Both the position numbers and the translations under genes were made by a program. 64,000 bases of DNA from contig NZ_JAQIPB010000010.1 in the NCBI RefSeq assembly GCF_028023875.1, positions 1-64,000 on the forward strand, in the 5' to 3' direction. Source of the stretch: Xenophilus arseniciresistens. Lineage in GTDB: Bacteria; Pseudomonadota; Gammaproteobacteria; Burkholderiales; Burkholderiaceae_C. Below the pieces are notes generated by a model, which saw nothing but the letters and a program-made list of their open reading frames with translations, was not told the origin of the DNA and made no database searches. The first letter of the stretch is position 1, and each line of letters begins with the position of its first letter. Below are positions 44,281-55,804 of this stretch, piece by piece.

Positions 44281-45093
44281 CTACAGCGCCATGCCGCGCG
44301 GCCGCACGCTGACTTCGGCGCTGCTGATCTCTTCGAGGCCCTGCGCCGTGCGCACCCGCAGTTCGCCGCCCGGGCCCACGCCTTCGCAGCGGCCTTCGCG
44401 CCCGTCGCTCAGATGCACGTCCTGGCCCATGAGCGCGTCGCGCGCGGCGAAGCGGGGCTGCACGGGCGCGAAGCCCGCGTGCTCGAAGCGCCGGACCTCC
44501 CCGGCCAGCGCGGGCGCCAGCGCAGCCAGCGCGCCCAGCGGCGTGGCCTGGGGCCACCACTGGCGCACCCAGGCCGGGGGCGTGCGCATGTCCGTGCCGG
44601 GGCGCTCGCCGATGTTCAGGCCGATGCCGATCACCACGTAGCGGCGCACCCGCTCGGCCGCCAGCGCGGCGGTTTCGATGAGGATGCCGCCCAGCTTGCG
44701 CTGCTGCACCCACAGGTCGTTGGGCCACTTCAGGCGCAGGCCGGCCGCGCCGTCGGCGTCCAGCGATTCGGCCACGCTCACGCCCACGGCCAGCGACAGG
44801 CCCGACCAGTCCTGCGGCGCCAGCGGCAGGCCCAGCGAAAAGGTCAGCGAGGCGGCCGGGTCCTGCACCTGCTGCGCGCTCTGCCAGGCGCGGCCCAGGC
44901 GGCCTCGGCCTGCCGTCTGGCGCTGCGCCACCAGCAGCACCGGCTCGGCCTCGCCGGCGCGCGCACGGCGCATCAGCTCCAGGTTGGTGGAATCCACTTC
45001 CTTGCGCCACTCCAGGCGCAGGCCGGGCCAGGCTTGCGCCAGCGCCTCGCGCAGCGGCTGCAGTTGGGTGTCCTCAGGCACAGGGGCGCTCAT
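44281..45093 (-). CDS. birA: Biotin--[acetyl-CoA-carboxylase] ligase BirA (monofunctional)
   Basis: Attaches biotin to the carboxyl carrier protein of acetyl-CoA carboxylase via biotinyl-AMP. The 270 residues have GRGRLGRAW (62-70, adenylate-binding loop), LKWPNDLWVQQRKLGGILIE (about 119-138) and a small C-terminal SH3-like domain. There is no N-terminal helix-turn-helix, so unlike E. coli BirA it should not repress biotin genes. It is followed by the GntR gene on the same strand, 36 bases away, and lies downstream of the SET gene. Confidence 0.94.
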   Translation of the reverse strand: MSAPVPEDTQLQPLREALAQAWPGLRLEWRKEVDSTNLELMRRARAGEAEPVLLVAQRQTAGRGRLGRAWQSAQQVQDPAASLTFSLGLPLAPQDWSGLSLAVGVSVAESLDADGAAGLRLKWPNDLWVQQRKLGGILIETAALAAERVRRYVVIGIGLNIGERPGTDMRTPPAWVRQWWPQATPLGALAALAPALAGEVRRFEHAGFAPVQPRFAARDALMGQDVHLSDGREGRCEGVGPGGELRVRTAQGLEEISSAEVSVRPRGMAL

Positions 45094-45119
45094 CGCTCAG
45101 GGCTTCGCGGCGGCCGGCT

Positions 45120-45821
45120 TCAATCGTCTGCGTGCTTCTTCGCAGACTTCTCTTTCCTGGCCTTCTTGCTCTTCTTTTTCTTCTTCTTCCCGGCGTCCTT
45201 GTCCGCGTCGGCCTTGTCCTTGCTGCTCTTGCTCTTCCTGGCTTTTTTCTTCTTTTTCTTCTTCTTGCCAGGCAGGTCGTCCTCGTCCTTGGGCGACAGC
45301 AGCGTGCCGCGGCAGTTCTCGCTGCCGCACCAGCAGGGGAAGTCGGCCAGCAGCTCGGGCGTGTACGGCTCGTCGATGATCAGGCCGTAGTCGTAGTTCA
45401 GCTCCTGCCCGGCCGGGATGTCGCGCAGCGCCCTGATGTAGATGCGCCCGTCCTGCTCGTCGGCCTCGCAGTTGGGGTCGCAGGCGTGGTTGATCCACTT
45501 GGCGTCGTTGCCGCCCGCGCCGCCATCGATCACGTTCTTGTCATCGATGTGGAAGTAGAAGGTGTGGTTGGGCTGCGCGGGGTCGTGCGGGTGGCGGCGC
45601 AGGGCCTCCTTCCAGTCGATCACCTCGCCCGTGTATTCGATCAGCAGCTCGCCGGCCTTGAGGTCCTGCACGGCGAACACGCCGTTGCCATGCACTTCCG
45701 AGCGGCGCATCTGCACGCGCGCGCCCAGCGGCTCGGGCTCGTGCGCGGCCGTGCGGGCGGCGGGCGCATGCGGCGCGGCCGGGGTCGAAGCCGAGGACGG
45801 GGTGGGGGATTTGGAAGGCAT
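45120..45821 (-). CDS. SET-domain protein lysine methyltransferase with lysine-rich tail
   Basis: A 233-residue protein with all SET motifs: SEVHGNGVFAVQDLKAGELLIEY (the SET-N strand, read as two blocks), NHACDPN (111-117), ELNYDY (140-145) with the catalytic-type Tyr, and a post-SET CxCxxxxC (Cys163, Cys165, Cys170) that can form a zinc site with Cys118. Such an arrangement is typical of active SAM-dependent lysine methyltransferases. Residues 186-233 are a Lys-rich tail with poly-Lys runs, unusual in bacteria and likely to bind nucleic acid or be self-modified. The start is ATG 45821; an in-frame ATG at 45962 would translate the (TG)n tract. It is divergent from topB, whose product has an H1-like Lys/Ala linker. 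Confidence 0.9.
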   Translation of the reverse strand: MPSKSPTPSSASTPAAPHAPAARTAAHEPEPLGARVQMRRSEVHGNGVFAVQDLKAGELLIEYTGEVIDWKEALRRHPHDPAQPNHTFYFHIDDKNVIDGGAGGNDAKWINHACDPNCEADEQDGRIYIRALRDIPAGQELNYDYGLIIDEPYTPELLADFPCWCGSENCRGTLLSPKDEDDLPGKKKKKKKKARKSKSSKDKADADKDAGKKKKKKSKKARKEKSAKKHADD

Positions 45822-45854
45822 CGCCGAGTTCTGATAGCTTGAATAGGCACACAG

Positions 45855-45907
45855 GCGCGCATGTGTGCGTGTGTGTGCGCATGCCCGGGCGTGCGTGCGC
45901 ACGCGCG
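45855..45907. promoter_or_regulatory. Alternating purine-pyrimidine (Z-DNA-prone) tract between SET gene and topB
   Basis: 45855-45884 alternates purine and pyrimidine for 30 uninterrupted bases (GCGCGCATGTGTGCG then GTGTGTGCGCATGC). After a CCGG-like interruption, 45889-45907 alternates again. It lies 34-86 bases upstream of the SET ATG and 79-131 bases upstream of topB. Such tracts flip to Z-DNA under negative supercoiling. Confidence 0.7.
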
Positions 45908-45985
45908 AGAGGCGCCGAGTATAGAGACGCAGCGTGATGGCGATGAACCCGATGTCGCCCACGTTGCCATGAAAGAGAAACCCAG

Positions 45986-48925
<2,940 letters not shown>

Positions 48926-48936
48926 GCCGTTCGGCC

Positions 48937-48963
48937 AACAGCCCCTGCCTCGCACGGGCTGTT
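48937..48963 (+). terminator. Hairpin after topB, weak terminator candidate
   Basis: AACAGCCC and GGGCTGTT form an 8-base stem with an 11-base loop, 12 bases past the topB stop. No T run follows, so termination would be inefficient or factor-dependent. Confidence 0.4.
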
Positions 48964-48999
48964 ACCCGGCCGCCGCTTCGAGCAACCTATAGTGAAGGC

Positions 49000-49200
49000 A
49001 TGAACCCAAACCGTCCTGCCCTGATGCGCCTGCCGCTGGCTGCTCTGATGGCCAGCGTGATCGCCGCGCTGGCCCTGACGGGCTGCGCTGGCACGGCCCC
49101 GGCCGATGGCAGCCCCGGCGCCGGCCGCAGCGGCGTCGAGGTCTTCGGCACCATCGATGCCGGCGTGAGCCGCACCGTCAACAAGTCCGAGCGCCGCTGA
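49000..49200 (+). CDS. Small lipoprotein, 66 residues
   Basis: Starts at ATG 49000. A short basic N-region and a hydrophobic helix end in the lipobox LALTGC with Cys29, leaving a mature peptide of only 38 residues (GTAPADGSPGAGRSG then VEVFGTIDAGVSRTVNKS). The segment VEVFGTIDAGV resembles the first strand of Burkholderiales general porins (VxxYGxxDxGV), possibly by convergence or as a porin fragment. There is no strong Shine-Dalgarno. It is convergent with the acyl-CoA dehydrogenase gene. Function unknown. Confidence 0.65.
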   Translation: MNPNRPALMRLPLAALMASVIAALALTGCAGTAPADGSPGAGRSGVEVFGTIDAGVSRTVNKSERR

Positions 49201-49215
49201 TCCGCGGGCGCGCCC

Positions 49216-50376
49216 TCAGAGCGCGCGCGAGATCACTTCCTTCATGATTTCGCTGGTGCCGCCGTAGATGCGCTGCACCCGCGCGTCGGCGTACATGCGC
49301 GTGACCATGTACTCGTTCATGAAGCCGTAGCCGCCGTGCAGCTGCACCAGCTCGTCGAGCACGCGGCCCTGCGCCTCCGATCCCCAGAGCTTGGCCATGG
49401 AGGCCGTGGCGGTGTCGAGCTCGCCCGCCACGATCTGTTCCACGCAGCGGTCCATGAAGGCGCGGCCCACCATGATCTGCGTGGCCACTTCGGCCAGCTT
49501 GAACTTGGTGTTCTGCATCTCGGCAATGGGCTTGCCGAAGGCCTTGCGCTCGCGCACGTAGGCCAGCGTGGCCTCGTAGGCGCCTTCCATGCAGGCCACG
49601 GCCGACAGGCCGATGATCAGCCGCTCGTAGGGCAGGTCGCTCATGAGCTGGAAGAAGCCCTGGCCTTCCTGGCCGCCCAGCAGCTGGTCGGCGCCCACGC
49701 GCACGCCGTCGAAGAACAGCTCCGAGGTGTCCTGCGCCTTCATGCCCATCTTGTCGAGCACGCGGCCCACCTTGAAGCCCGCGCAGTCCTGCGTTTCCAC
49801 GATGAGGATCGAGGTGCCGCGCGCGCCCTGCGCCGGGTCGGTCTTGCACACGACGAGGATCACGCCGGCCAGGAAGCCGTTGGTGATGAAGGTCTTGCTG
49901 CCGTCGATGCGCCAGCCCCCGCCTTCCTCGTCGTTCAGGCGCGTCGCGCGGGTGCGGATGCCCTGCAGGTCCGAGCCCGCGCCGGGCTCGGTCATGGCGA
50001 TGGCGCCCACCAGCTCGCCGCGCGCCATGGCCGGCAGGTACCTGCGCTTCTGCGCCTCGGTGCCGTGGTTGAGGAAGTAGTGCGCGACGATGGAATGCAC
50101 CGAGTTGCTCATGCCCGTCAGGCCGCGCCGCGCCATCTCCTCGTGCAGCACGGCCTCGTGCCGGAAGTCGCCGCCCCCGCCGCCGTACTCGACGGGGATG
50201 TCGGTGCACAGCAGCCCGAGTTCGCCCGCGCGGCGCCAGATCGCGTGGCCCACGTGGCCGCGCTTTCGGGCCGCCTCGTCCTCGGGCAGCATCTCGGTGT
50301 CGATGAAGCGCACGGCGGTGTCGCGCAGCGCGTCCAGTTCCTCGTTGCGCCAGGAGCGCTGGAAGGACAGGGGCAT
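49216..50376 (-). CDS. Acyl-CoA dehydrogenase
   Basis: A 386-residue FAD enzyme introducing the alpha-beta double bond in acyl-CoA. It has the ACAD motifs AIAMTEPGAGSDLQG, DGSKTFITNGFLA, GRAFMDRCVEQ, LHGGYGFMNEY and the C-terminal YGGTSEIMKEVI. The position that is Glu in medium-chain enzymes (YEG) is Gly here, so the catalytic base is probably elsewhere, as in isovaleryl-type enzymes. It lies 27 bases downstream of the racemase-like gene, apparently in one unit under a TCGTC-N6-GACGA site. Confidence 0.94.
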   Translation of the reverse strand: MPLSFQRSWRNEELDALRDTAVRFIDTEMLPEDEAARKRGHVGHAIWRRAGELGLLCTDIPVEYGGGGGDFRHEAVLHEEMARRGLTGMSNSVHSIVAHYFLNHGTEAQKRRYLPAMARGELVGAIAMTEPGAGSDLQGIRTRATRLNDEEGGGWRIDGSKTFITNGFLAGVILVVCKTDPAQGARGTSILIVETQDCAGFKVGRVLDKMGMKAQDTSELFFDGVRVGADQLLGGQEGQGFFQLMSDLPYERLIIGLSAVACMEGAYEATLAYVRERKAFGKPIAEMQNTKFKLAEVATQIMVGRAFMDRCVEQIVAGELDTATASMAKLWGSEAQGRVLDELVQLHGGYGFMNEYMVTRMYADARVQRIYGGTSEIMKEVISRAL

Positions 50377-50403
50377 GGTCGTTCCTCGGTAGGGCTTCGG
50401 GCC

Positions 50404-51480
50404 TCAGCGGCGCCAGGCCGCCAGCGCGTCGGCCAGCGAAAGGGCGCGCGGCGACTCGGGCGCGCGGGTCTGGCTGCGTGAAAAGCGCGGCGCAGGCGCG
50501 GGCTGCATCACGCCGCCCTGTTCCACGAAGGTGCCGCGCGCGCGGTTGTGGGCATGCTGCGGCGCCTCGTCCCAGTCGAGCACGGGTGCGAAGCAGGCGT
50601 CGCTGCCTTCGAGCAGCGCGCACCATTCATCGCGCGTGCGGGTGCGGAACACGTCGGCCAGGCGCAGCTTGAGCAGCGGCCAGCGCGCCGCATCCATCTG
50701 GCCGTCGAACAGCGGGTCCTGGATGCCGCAGCGCTCGCGCAGCAGCGCATAGAACTGCGGCTCGATGGCGCCGATGGCCACGTACTTGCCGTCGGCGCAG
50801 GCATAGGTGTCGTAGAAATGCGCGCCGCCGTCGAGCATGTTGTCGCCGCGCTGGTTGCTCCACTGGCCCTTGGCCTTGAAGCCGTACATGAAGGCCGAGA
50901 GCAGGGCGCTGCCGTCGGTCATCGCGGCGTCGATCACCTGGCCCTGGCCGCTGCGGTGCACCTCCTGCAGCGCGGCCAGCAGGCCCACCGTCAGCAGCAT
51001 GCCGCCGCCGCCGAAGTCGCCGATGTAGTTCAGCGGCGGCACCGGTGCCTCGTCGGCACGGCCGATGGCATGCAGCGCGCCCGAGATGGCGATGTAGTTG
51101 ATGTCGTGCCCCGCCGCATGGGCCAGCGGGCCGTGCTGGCCCCAGCCCGTCATGCGGCCATAGACCAGGCGCGGGTTGCGCGCCAGGCAGGGCTCGGGGC
51201 CCAGGCCCAGGCGTTCCATCACGCCGGGCCGGAAGCCCTCCACCAGAAGGTCGGCCCCGTCGATCAGCGTGAGCGCGGCGGCCTGGCCGTCGGGGCTGCG
51301 CAGGTCGATCTCGACCTGTGCGCGGCTGCGCGTGGTGATGTCCTGCGGATCCACGGGCGTGCCGGGGCGCACGATGCGCAGCACCTGCGCGCCCAGGTCG
51401 GCCAGCAGCATGGCGCAGAAAGGGCCCGGGCCCAGGCCTGCGAATTCGACCACCCGGATGCCCTGCATGGGACCAGCCAT
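50404..51480 (-). CDS. CaiB/BaiF CoA-transferase family protein, alpha-methylacyl-CoA racemase type
   Basis: A 358-residue class III CoA-transferase-fold protein. The sequence [60 protein letters not shown] and [21 protein letters not shown] (separate blocks) matches alpha-methylacyl-CoA racemase, with the His-Asp catalytic pair in GHDINY and GDFGGG. That enzyme epimerises 2-methyl-branched acyl-CoAs so that they can enter beta-oxidation. Together with the adjacent acyl-CoA dehydrogenase, ligase, hydratase and thiolase it points to degradation of branched-chain or isoprenoid acids. It is first gene of its unit. Confidence 0.9.
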   Translation of the reverse strand: MAGPMQGIRVVEFAGLGPGPFCAMLLADLGAQVLRIVRPGTPVDPQDITTRSRAQVEIDLRSPDGQAAALTLIDGADLLVEGFRPGVMERLGLGPEPCLARNPRLVYGRMTGWGQHGPLAHAAGHDINYIAISGALHAIGRADEAPVPPLNYIGDFGGGGMLLTVGLLAALQEVHRSGQGQVIDAAMTDGSALLSAFMYGFKAKGQWSNQRGDNMLDGGAHFYDTYACADGKYVAIGAIEPQFYALLRERCGIQDPLFDGQMDAARWPLLKLRLADVFRTRTRDEWCALLEGSDACFAPVLDWDEAPQHAHNRARGTFVEQGGVMQPAPAPRFSRSQTRAPESPRALSLADALAAWRR

Positions 51481-51559
51481 AACTTGATGTCTCCTCGGTG
51501 CGGCACGCGGCGAGGCCGGCGCACGATTGCATGATGGCCCAAGCGTAGCGCGCAGGGCA

Positions 51560-51576
51560 TCGTCGCAATGGACGAA
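51560..51576. promoter_or_regulatory. TCGTC-N6-GACGA dyad upstream of the racemase-acyl-CoA dehydrogenase unit
   Basis: TCGTCGCAATGGACGAA lies 80-96 bases upstream of the racemase ATG. The same dyad, including inner G and TG positions, occurs upstream of the thiolase gene (55394) and between the SDR and LuxR genes (57092). Confidence 0.6.
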
Positions 51577-51597
51577 TGTGCGACAGGCCCCGCGTGT

Positions 51598-53250
51598 TCA
51601 GCCCTCGGGCAGGCGGTAGTCCTTGTACTGCTCGCGCAGCCGGGTCTTGAGCAGCTTGCCCGTGGCCGTGTGCGGCAGCTCCTTCACGAAGACCACGTCG
51701 TCGGGCAGCCACCACTTGGCGATGCGCGTGGCCAGGAACTGCAGCACCGAGGCCTTGTCCACGGCCTGGCCCTCGCGCGGCACCACGATGAGCAGCGGCC
51801 GCTCCTGCCACTTGGGGTGGGCCACGCCGATGATGGCGGCCTCGGCCACGCCCGGGTGGCCCATGGCGGCGTTCTCCACGTCGATGGACGAGATCCACTC
51901 GCCGCCGGACTTGATCACGTCCTTGGCCCGGTCCACCAGTTGCAGGTAGCCGTCGGGGTCGATGTTGGCCACGTCGCCGGTGGAGAAGTAGCCTTCCTCG
52001 TCGAGGGGGGAGCCGCCTTCGCCTTTGAAATAGCCAGAGGCGATCCACGGCCCGCGCACGCGCAGGTGGCCGCGCGCTTCGCCGTCCCAGGGCTGCACCT
52101 GGCCGTCGTCGTCCACCAGCTTCAGGTCCACGCCCCAGACGCCGCGGCCCTGCTTGAGCTTGACGCGGGTCAGCGCCTCCTCGGGCAGCCCGTCGTGGCG
52201 GGGCAGCAGCTTGCTGATCACGCCGATGGGGCTGGTTTCCGTCATGCCCCAGCCCTGCGTGACCTCGGCGCCGAACTGCGTTTCGAAGCGCTCCAGCATG
52301 GCCCGCGGCACCGCCGCGCCGCCGATGCCGATGCGCCGGATGCCCATTTCGCGGGGGTCGATCTCGGGGTGGGCGTCCAGGTACTGGAAGAGCATCAGCC
52401 AGACCGTGGGCACGCCCTGGGAGAAGGTGACTTTCTCATCGCGCATGAGCGTGTAGACGCTCTGCCCGTCCAGGTGCGGGCCGGGCAGCACCAGCCGGCA
52501 GCCCACCATGGCGGCGGCATAGGGCGTGCCCCAGGCGTTGGCATGGAACATGGGCACGATCAGCATCACGGTCTCGCGCGAGCTCAGGCCGAAGGTGTCG
52601 GGCGCCAGCTCCATCAGCGTGTGCAGCAGGGTGGAGCGGTGCGAATACAGCACGCCCTTGGGGTTGCCCGTGGTGCCCGAGGTGTAGCAAAGCGAGGAGG
52701 CGGTGCGCTCGTCGAACTCGGGCCAGCTGAAGTGCTCGCTCTGGCCGCCGATCAGGTCTTCCCAGCAATGCAGGTGGGGCAGGTCGATGGCAGGCATGGC
52801 CTCGCGCGCGCACATGCACACGAAGGCCTTGACGGTCTTCAGGCGCGGCGCCAGCTGCGCGACCAGCGGCGCGAAGCTGCTGTCGAAGAAGATCACCTGG
52901 TCTTCGGCATGGTTCACGATGTAGTCGATCTGGTCGGGGAACAGCCGCGGGTTCACCGTGTGCAGCACCGCGCCCGTGCCCGAGACGCCGAAATACAGCG
53001 CCAGGTGCCGGTAGCTGTTCCAGGCCAGCGTGCCCACGCGCTCGCCGGGCGCCACGCCCAGCTGCTGCAGCGCATGGGCCACCTTGCAGGCCTCGCGCCG
53101 CACGCCGGCCCAGTTGGTGCGGTGCAGGGCGCCGTCCTTCGACTCGGGCAGGCGCGAGACGATCTCGACCTGCGGGTGAAAGCGTGCCGCATGCTCGATC
53201 AGCGACGAGATCAGCAGCGGACGGTCCTGCATCAGGCCCAGTAGTGGCAT
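51598..53250 (-). CDS. AMP-dependent acyl-CoA ligase (medium/long-chain type)
   Basis: A 550-residue ANL-superfamily enzyme activating a carboxylic acid to acyl-CoA through acyl-AMP. The P-loop [20 protein letters not shown], the GWGMTETSP adenylate motif, [19 protein letters not shown] and the hinge lead to [10 protein letters not shown]; the C-terminal catalytic lysine is in [11 protein letters not shown]. The overall form resembles medium- and long-chain fatty acyl-CoA synthetases. The start is ATG 53250 with GGAGGAG 7-13 bases upstream. A terminator-like hairpin separates it from the hydratase gene. Confidence 0.94.
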   Translation of the reverse strand: MPLLGLMQDRPLLISSLIEHAARFHPQVEIVSRLPESKDGALHRTNWAGVRREACKVAHALQQLGVAPGERVGTLAWNSYRHLALYFGVSGTGAVLHTVNPRLFPDQIDYIVNHAEDQVIFFDSSFAPLVAQLAPRLKTVKAFVCMCAREAMPAIDLPHLHCWEDLIGGQSEHFSWPEFDERTASSLCYTSGTTGNPKGVLYSHRSTLLHTLMELAPDTFGLSSRETVMLIVPMFHANAWGTPYAAAMVGCRLVLPGPHLDGQSVYTLMRDEKVTFSQGVPTVWLMLFQYLDAHPEIDPREMGIRRIGIGGAAVPRAMLERFETQFGAEVTQGWGMTETSPIGVISKLLPRHDGLPEEALTRVKLKQGRGVWGVDLKLVDDDGQVQPWDGEARGHLRVRGPWIASGYFKGEGGSPLDEEGYFSTGDVANIDPDGYLQLVDRAKDVIKSGGEWISSIDVENAAMGHPGVAEAAIIGVAHPKWQERPLLIVVPREGQAVDKASVLQFLATRIAKWWLPDDVVFVKELPHTATGKLLKTRLREQYKDYRLPEG

Positions 53251-53278
53251 GCCATGCTCCTCCTGTGGATCGGGACAG

Positions 53279-53308
53279 AAAAAAGGGCGCGCGCCGCGGG
53301 AGCGCGCG
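53279..53308 (-). terminator. Terminator-like hairpin between enoyl-CoA hydratase and ligase genes
   Basis: On the minus strand CGCGCGC and GCGCGCG form a 7-base stem with a GC-rich loop, followed by CCC and six T (plus-strand A tract 53279-53284). It could end the thiolase-hydratase transcript, or partly attenuate read-through into the ligase gene. Confidence 0.6.
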
Positions 53309-53335
53309 AGGCAGCGGGAAGCAAAAAACGAGCGT

Positions 53336-54157
53336 TCAGCCGCGCCCGGGGAAGACCGGCGCGCGCTTGCCGGCGAAGGCGGCCACGCCTTCGTTGAAGG
53401 CCGGTCCGCCCACCAGTTCGCGCTGGCGCTCCGATTCGTAATGCAGCTGCTCGGCCAGCGTGTGCGTGGCGGCGGCGTCGAACGCGCGGCGCGCCTCCAG
53501 CACCGCATGGGCCGGCAGCCGCGCCAGGCGCTGCGCCAGTGCCAGCGCCTGCTCGCGCAACTGCGCATCGCCCACCTGCGCCCAGGCCAGGCCCCAGGCC
53601 ACGGCCTGGTCGGCGCCGATGCGCTCGTCGAGCAGGGCCGCGCCCAGCGCGCGCGCCCGGCCGGCGCGGCGTTCGAGGAACCAGGTGGAGCCCAGGTCGG
53701 GCACGATGCCCAGCCGTGGCAGGAAGGGGAAGTACAGGTAGGCGCTGCTGGCCATCAGCGTGAAGTCGCCGGCCAGCGCCAGGGCGGCACCGGCACCTGC
53801 GGCTGCGCCGTTGACCGCGCACACCACGGGCACCGGCAGCGCCTGCAGGTCCAGCACCAGCGGGTTCGACAGGGTCTGCATGGTGTCGGCCGTGTGGTCG
53901 CCCACGCTGCGCCCGTCCGCCTCGTCGGGGGCTTCGTTGATGGACGACAGGTCGGCCCCCACGCAGAAGCCGCGCCCTTCGCCCGTCAGCACCAGCGCGC
54001 GGATGCCGCGCTCCCGCGCCACTTCGGCCAGCTGCGCGCGCAACTGCTGCTGCAGCGCGATGCTCAACGGATTGAGCCGCGCCGAATCGCACAGCGCGAT
54101 GACGGCCACGTCGCCATCGCGTTGCAGGCGCACCAGCGTTTCGGGGGTTTCCGGCAT
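53336..54157 (-). CDS. Enoyl-CoA hydratase/isomerase family protein
   Basis: A 273-residue crotonase-fold enzyme hydrating enoyl-CoA. The oxyanion-hole sequences GRGFCVGADLSS and NGAAAGAGAALALAGDF are clear. The second-glutamate position reads LPRLGIVPDLGSTW, where Asp is present as in isomerase-type or PaaG-like members, so isomerisation is possible. The start ATG 54157 overlaps the thiolase stop (TGATG sharing a base), hence coupled translation. Confidence 0.92.
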   Translation of the reverse strand: MPETPETLVRLQRDGDVAVIALCDSARLNPLSIALQQQLRAQLAEVARERGIRALVLTGEGRGFCVGADLSSINEAPDEADGRSVGDHTADTMQTLSNPLVLDLQALPVPVVCAVNGAAAGAGAALALAGDFTLMASSAYLYFPFLPRLGIVPDLGSTWFLERRAGRARALGAALLDERIGADQAVAWGLAWAQVGDAQLREQALALAQRLARLPAHAVLEARRAFDAAATHTLAEQLHYESERQRELVGGPAFNEGVAAFAGKRAPVFPGRG

Positions 54158-55341
54158 CAGAGCCTTTCCACGATGGTCACGTTGGCCATGCCCCCGCCTT
54201 CGCACATGGTCTGCAGGCCGTAGCGCCCGCCGCGCTCGTGCAGCGCATGGACCAGCGTGGTCATGAGCTTGGTGCCCGAAGCGCCCAGCGGGTGGCCCAG
54301 CGCAATGGCGCCGCCGTTGACGTTCAGGCGCTCGGGGTCGGCGCCGGTCACCTGCAGCCAGGCCAGCGGCACCGGGGCAAAAGCCTCGTTGACCTCGAAC
54401 AGGTCGATGTCGTCGATCTTCAGCCCCGCCTTCTTCAGCGCCAGCTGCGTGGCGGGAATGGGCGCCTCCAGCATGACCACCGGGTCGTGGCCCAGCAGGG
54501 TCATGTGGTGGATGCGGGCCAGCGGCTTCACGCCCAGGGCCTTGAGGCCACGCTCGTTGACCACCATCACGCCGGTGGCGCCATCGGCGATCTGGCTGGC
54601 CGTGGCCGCCGTGCAGCGCCCGCCTTCCTGGATCAGCTTCACGCCCGCGATGGCCTCCAGCGTGGCGTTGAAGCGGATGCCCTCGTCCACCGTGTGCGGC
54701 TGGCCTTCGCCCTCGGCGCCGGCGTCGGCGCTGCGCACGGCCACAGGCAGGATCTCCTTGTCGAAGCGGCCGGCCCTGGCGGCCGCCGCGGCGCGCAGGT
54801 GGCTCTGCAGCGCGTAGGCGTCGAGCTGGTCCTTGGAGAGGTCGTACTTCTTCGCGATCATCTCGGCGCCCATGAACTGGCTGAACTCCACGCTAGGGTA
54901 GCGCTTCTGCATCGCGGGGCTCATGTAGTAGCCCATGCCGGCCTTGCGCGGCATCTCGCTGGTGCTGAACATGGGCACGCGCGTCATGCTTTCCACGCCC
55001 GCGGCGATCACCACGTCCATGGTGCCGCTCATCACGGCCTGCGCCGCGAAGTGCAGCGCCTGCTGCGACGAGCCGCATTGCCGGTCCACCGAGGTGCCGG
55101 GCACCGACTCGGGCAGCGACGAGGCCAGCACCGCGTTGCGCGCCACGTTGATGCCCTGTTCGGCCGTCTGGCTCACGCAGCCCATGATCACGTCCTCGAC
55201 CATCGCCGGATCAGCGCCCGTGCGGCGCACCAGCTCGTCGATGACCTGCGCCGCCAGATCGACCGGATGCCAGCCCGAGAGCTTGCCGTTGCGCCTGCCG
55301 GCGGCCGTGCGCGTGGCCGCGACGATGAATGCTTCTGCCAT
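54157..55341 (-). CDS. Acetyl-CoA acetyltransferase / 3-ketoacyl-CoA thiolase
   Basis: A 394-residue thiolase that cleaves 3-ketoacyl-CoA, the last beta-oxidation step. It has the nucleophile Cys89 in DRQCGSSQQAL, the His of NVNGGAIALGHPLGASG and the C-terminal acid-base Cys in TMCEGGGMANV. It is first gene of the thiolase-hydratase unit, 53 bases from a TCGTC-N6-GACGA site, and divergent from the toxin-antitoxin pair. Confidence 0.95.
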   Translation of the reverse strand: MAEAFIVAATRTAAGRRNGKLSGWHPVDLAAQVIDELVRRTGADPAMVEDVIMGCVSQTAEQGINVARNAVLASSLPESVPGTSVDRQCGSSQQALHFAAQAVMSGTMDVVIAAGVESMTRVPMFSTSEMPRKAGMGYYMSPAMQKRYPSVEFSQFMGAEMIAKKYDLSKDQLDAYALQSHLRAAAAARAGRFDKEILPVAVRSADAGAEGEGQPHTVDEGIRFNATLEAIAGVKLIQEGGRCTAATASQIADGATGVMVVNERGLKALGVKPLARIHHMTLLGHDPVVMLEAPIPATQLALKKAGLKIDDIDLFEVNEAFAPVPLAWLQVTGADPERLNVNGGAIALGHPLGASGTKLMTTLVHALHERGGRYGLQTMCEGGGMANVTIVERL

Positions 55342-55393
55342 GGTGTCTCCTTCAGTGCTGCAGACATTGTGGGATTAGCGGTGCGGCGGCCCT

Positions 55394-55410
55394 TCGTCGG
55401 AATGGACGAT
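55394..55410. promoter_or_regulatory. TCGTC-N6-GACGA dyad upstream of thiolase
   Basis: TCGTCGGAATGGACGAT, 53-69 bases before the thiolase ATG. Its right half overlaps a second inverted repeat, GGACGA-TCTT-TCGTCC (55404-55419), giving three half-sites in a row. Confidence 0.6.
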
Positions 55411-55435
55411 CTTTCGTCCGCGCCTTTAAACTGCA

Positions 55436-55445
55436 CAGAATTCTG
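55436..55445. promoter_or_regulatory. Palindrome before the toxin-antitoxin pair
   Basis: CAGAATTCTG is a perfect 10-base palindrome 33 bases before the antitoxin ATG. It is a plausible autoregulatory operator for a Phd/YefM-type antitoxin. Confidence 0.4.
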
Positions 55446-55477
55446 ATCACTTCACCGCCGACCCTCAGGAGCCAGCC

Positions 55478-55804
55478 ATGGGCTTTACCAGCATCGACGT
55501 CGTGCCTTTCACCCACGCGCGCGCCCACCTCTCCGAGCTGGCCGAGCAGGCCAAGGCCGGCGCTGAAAAGATCATCACGAAGAATGGCGAGAGCTATGTG
55601 GCGCTGATCGACGCCACGCGCCTGGACTACTACCACCAGCTCGAACGCGAACGCATCCACCTGCTGCTGATCGACGACGCCCGACGCGGACTGGCCGACA
55701 TTGCCGCCGGCCGCACCGTGCAGGCCGATCGCGCGCTGGCAGACCTGCAGCAGCGCCGCGCCGCGTCCGCGCCCAGGCCCGCACGCACGCGCACCCGTGA
55801 CTGA
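55478..55804 (+). CDS. Type II antitoxin, Phd/YefM family
   Basis: A 108-residue antitoxin. The N-terminal DNA-binding fold has VVPFTHARAHLSELAEQAKAG followed by EKIITKNGESYVALID, the YefM/Phd signature, in two blocks. The C-terminal half (about 55-95) should be the toxin-neutralising helix, and the last residues are Arg-rich. CAGGAG lies upstream of the ATG. It overlaps the toxin start by 8 bases. It is inserted between divergent parts of the beta-oxidation cluster. Confidence 0.85.
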   Translation: MGFTSIDVVPFTHARAHLSELAEQAKAGAEKIITKNGESYVALIDATRLDYYHQLERERIHLLLIDDARRGLADIAAGRTVQADRALADLQQRRAASAPRPARTRTRD

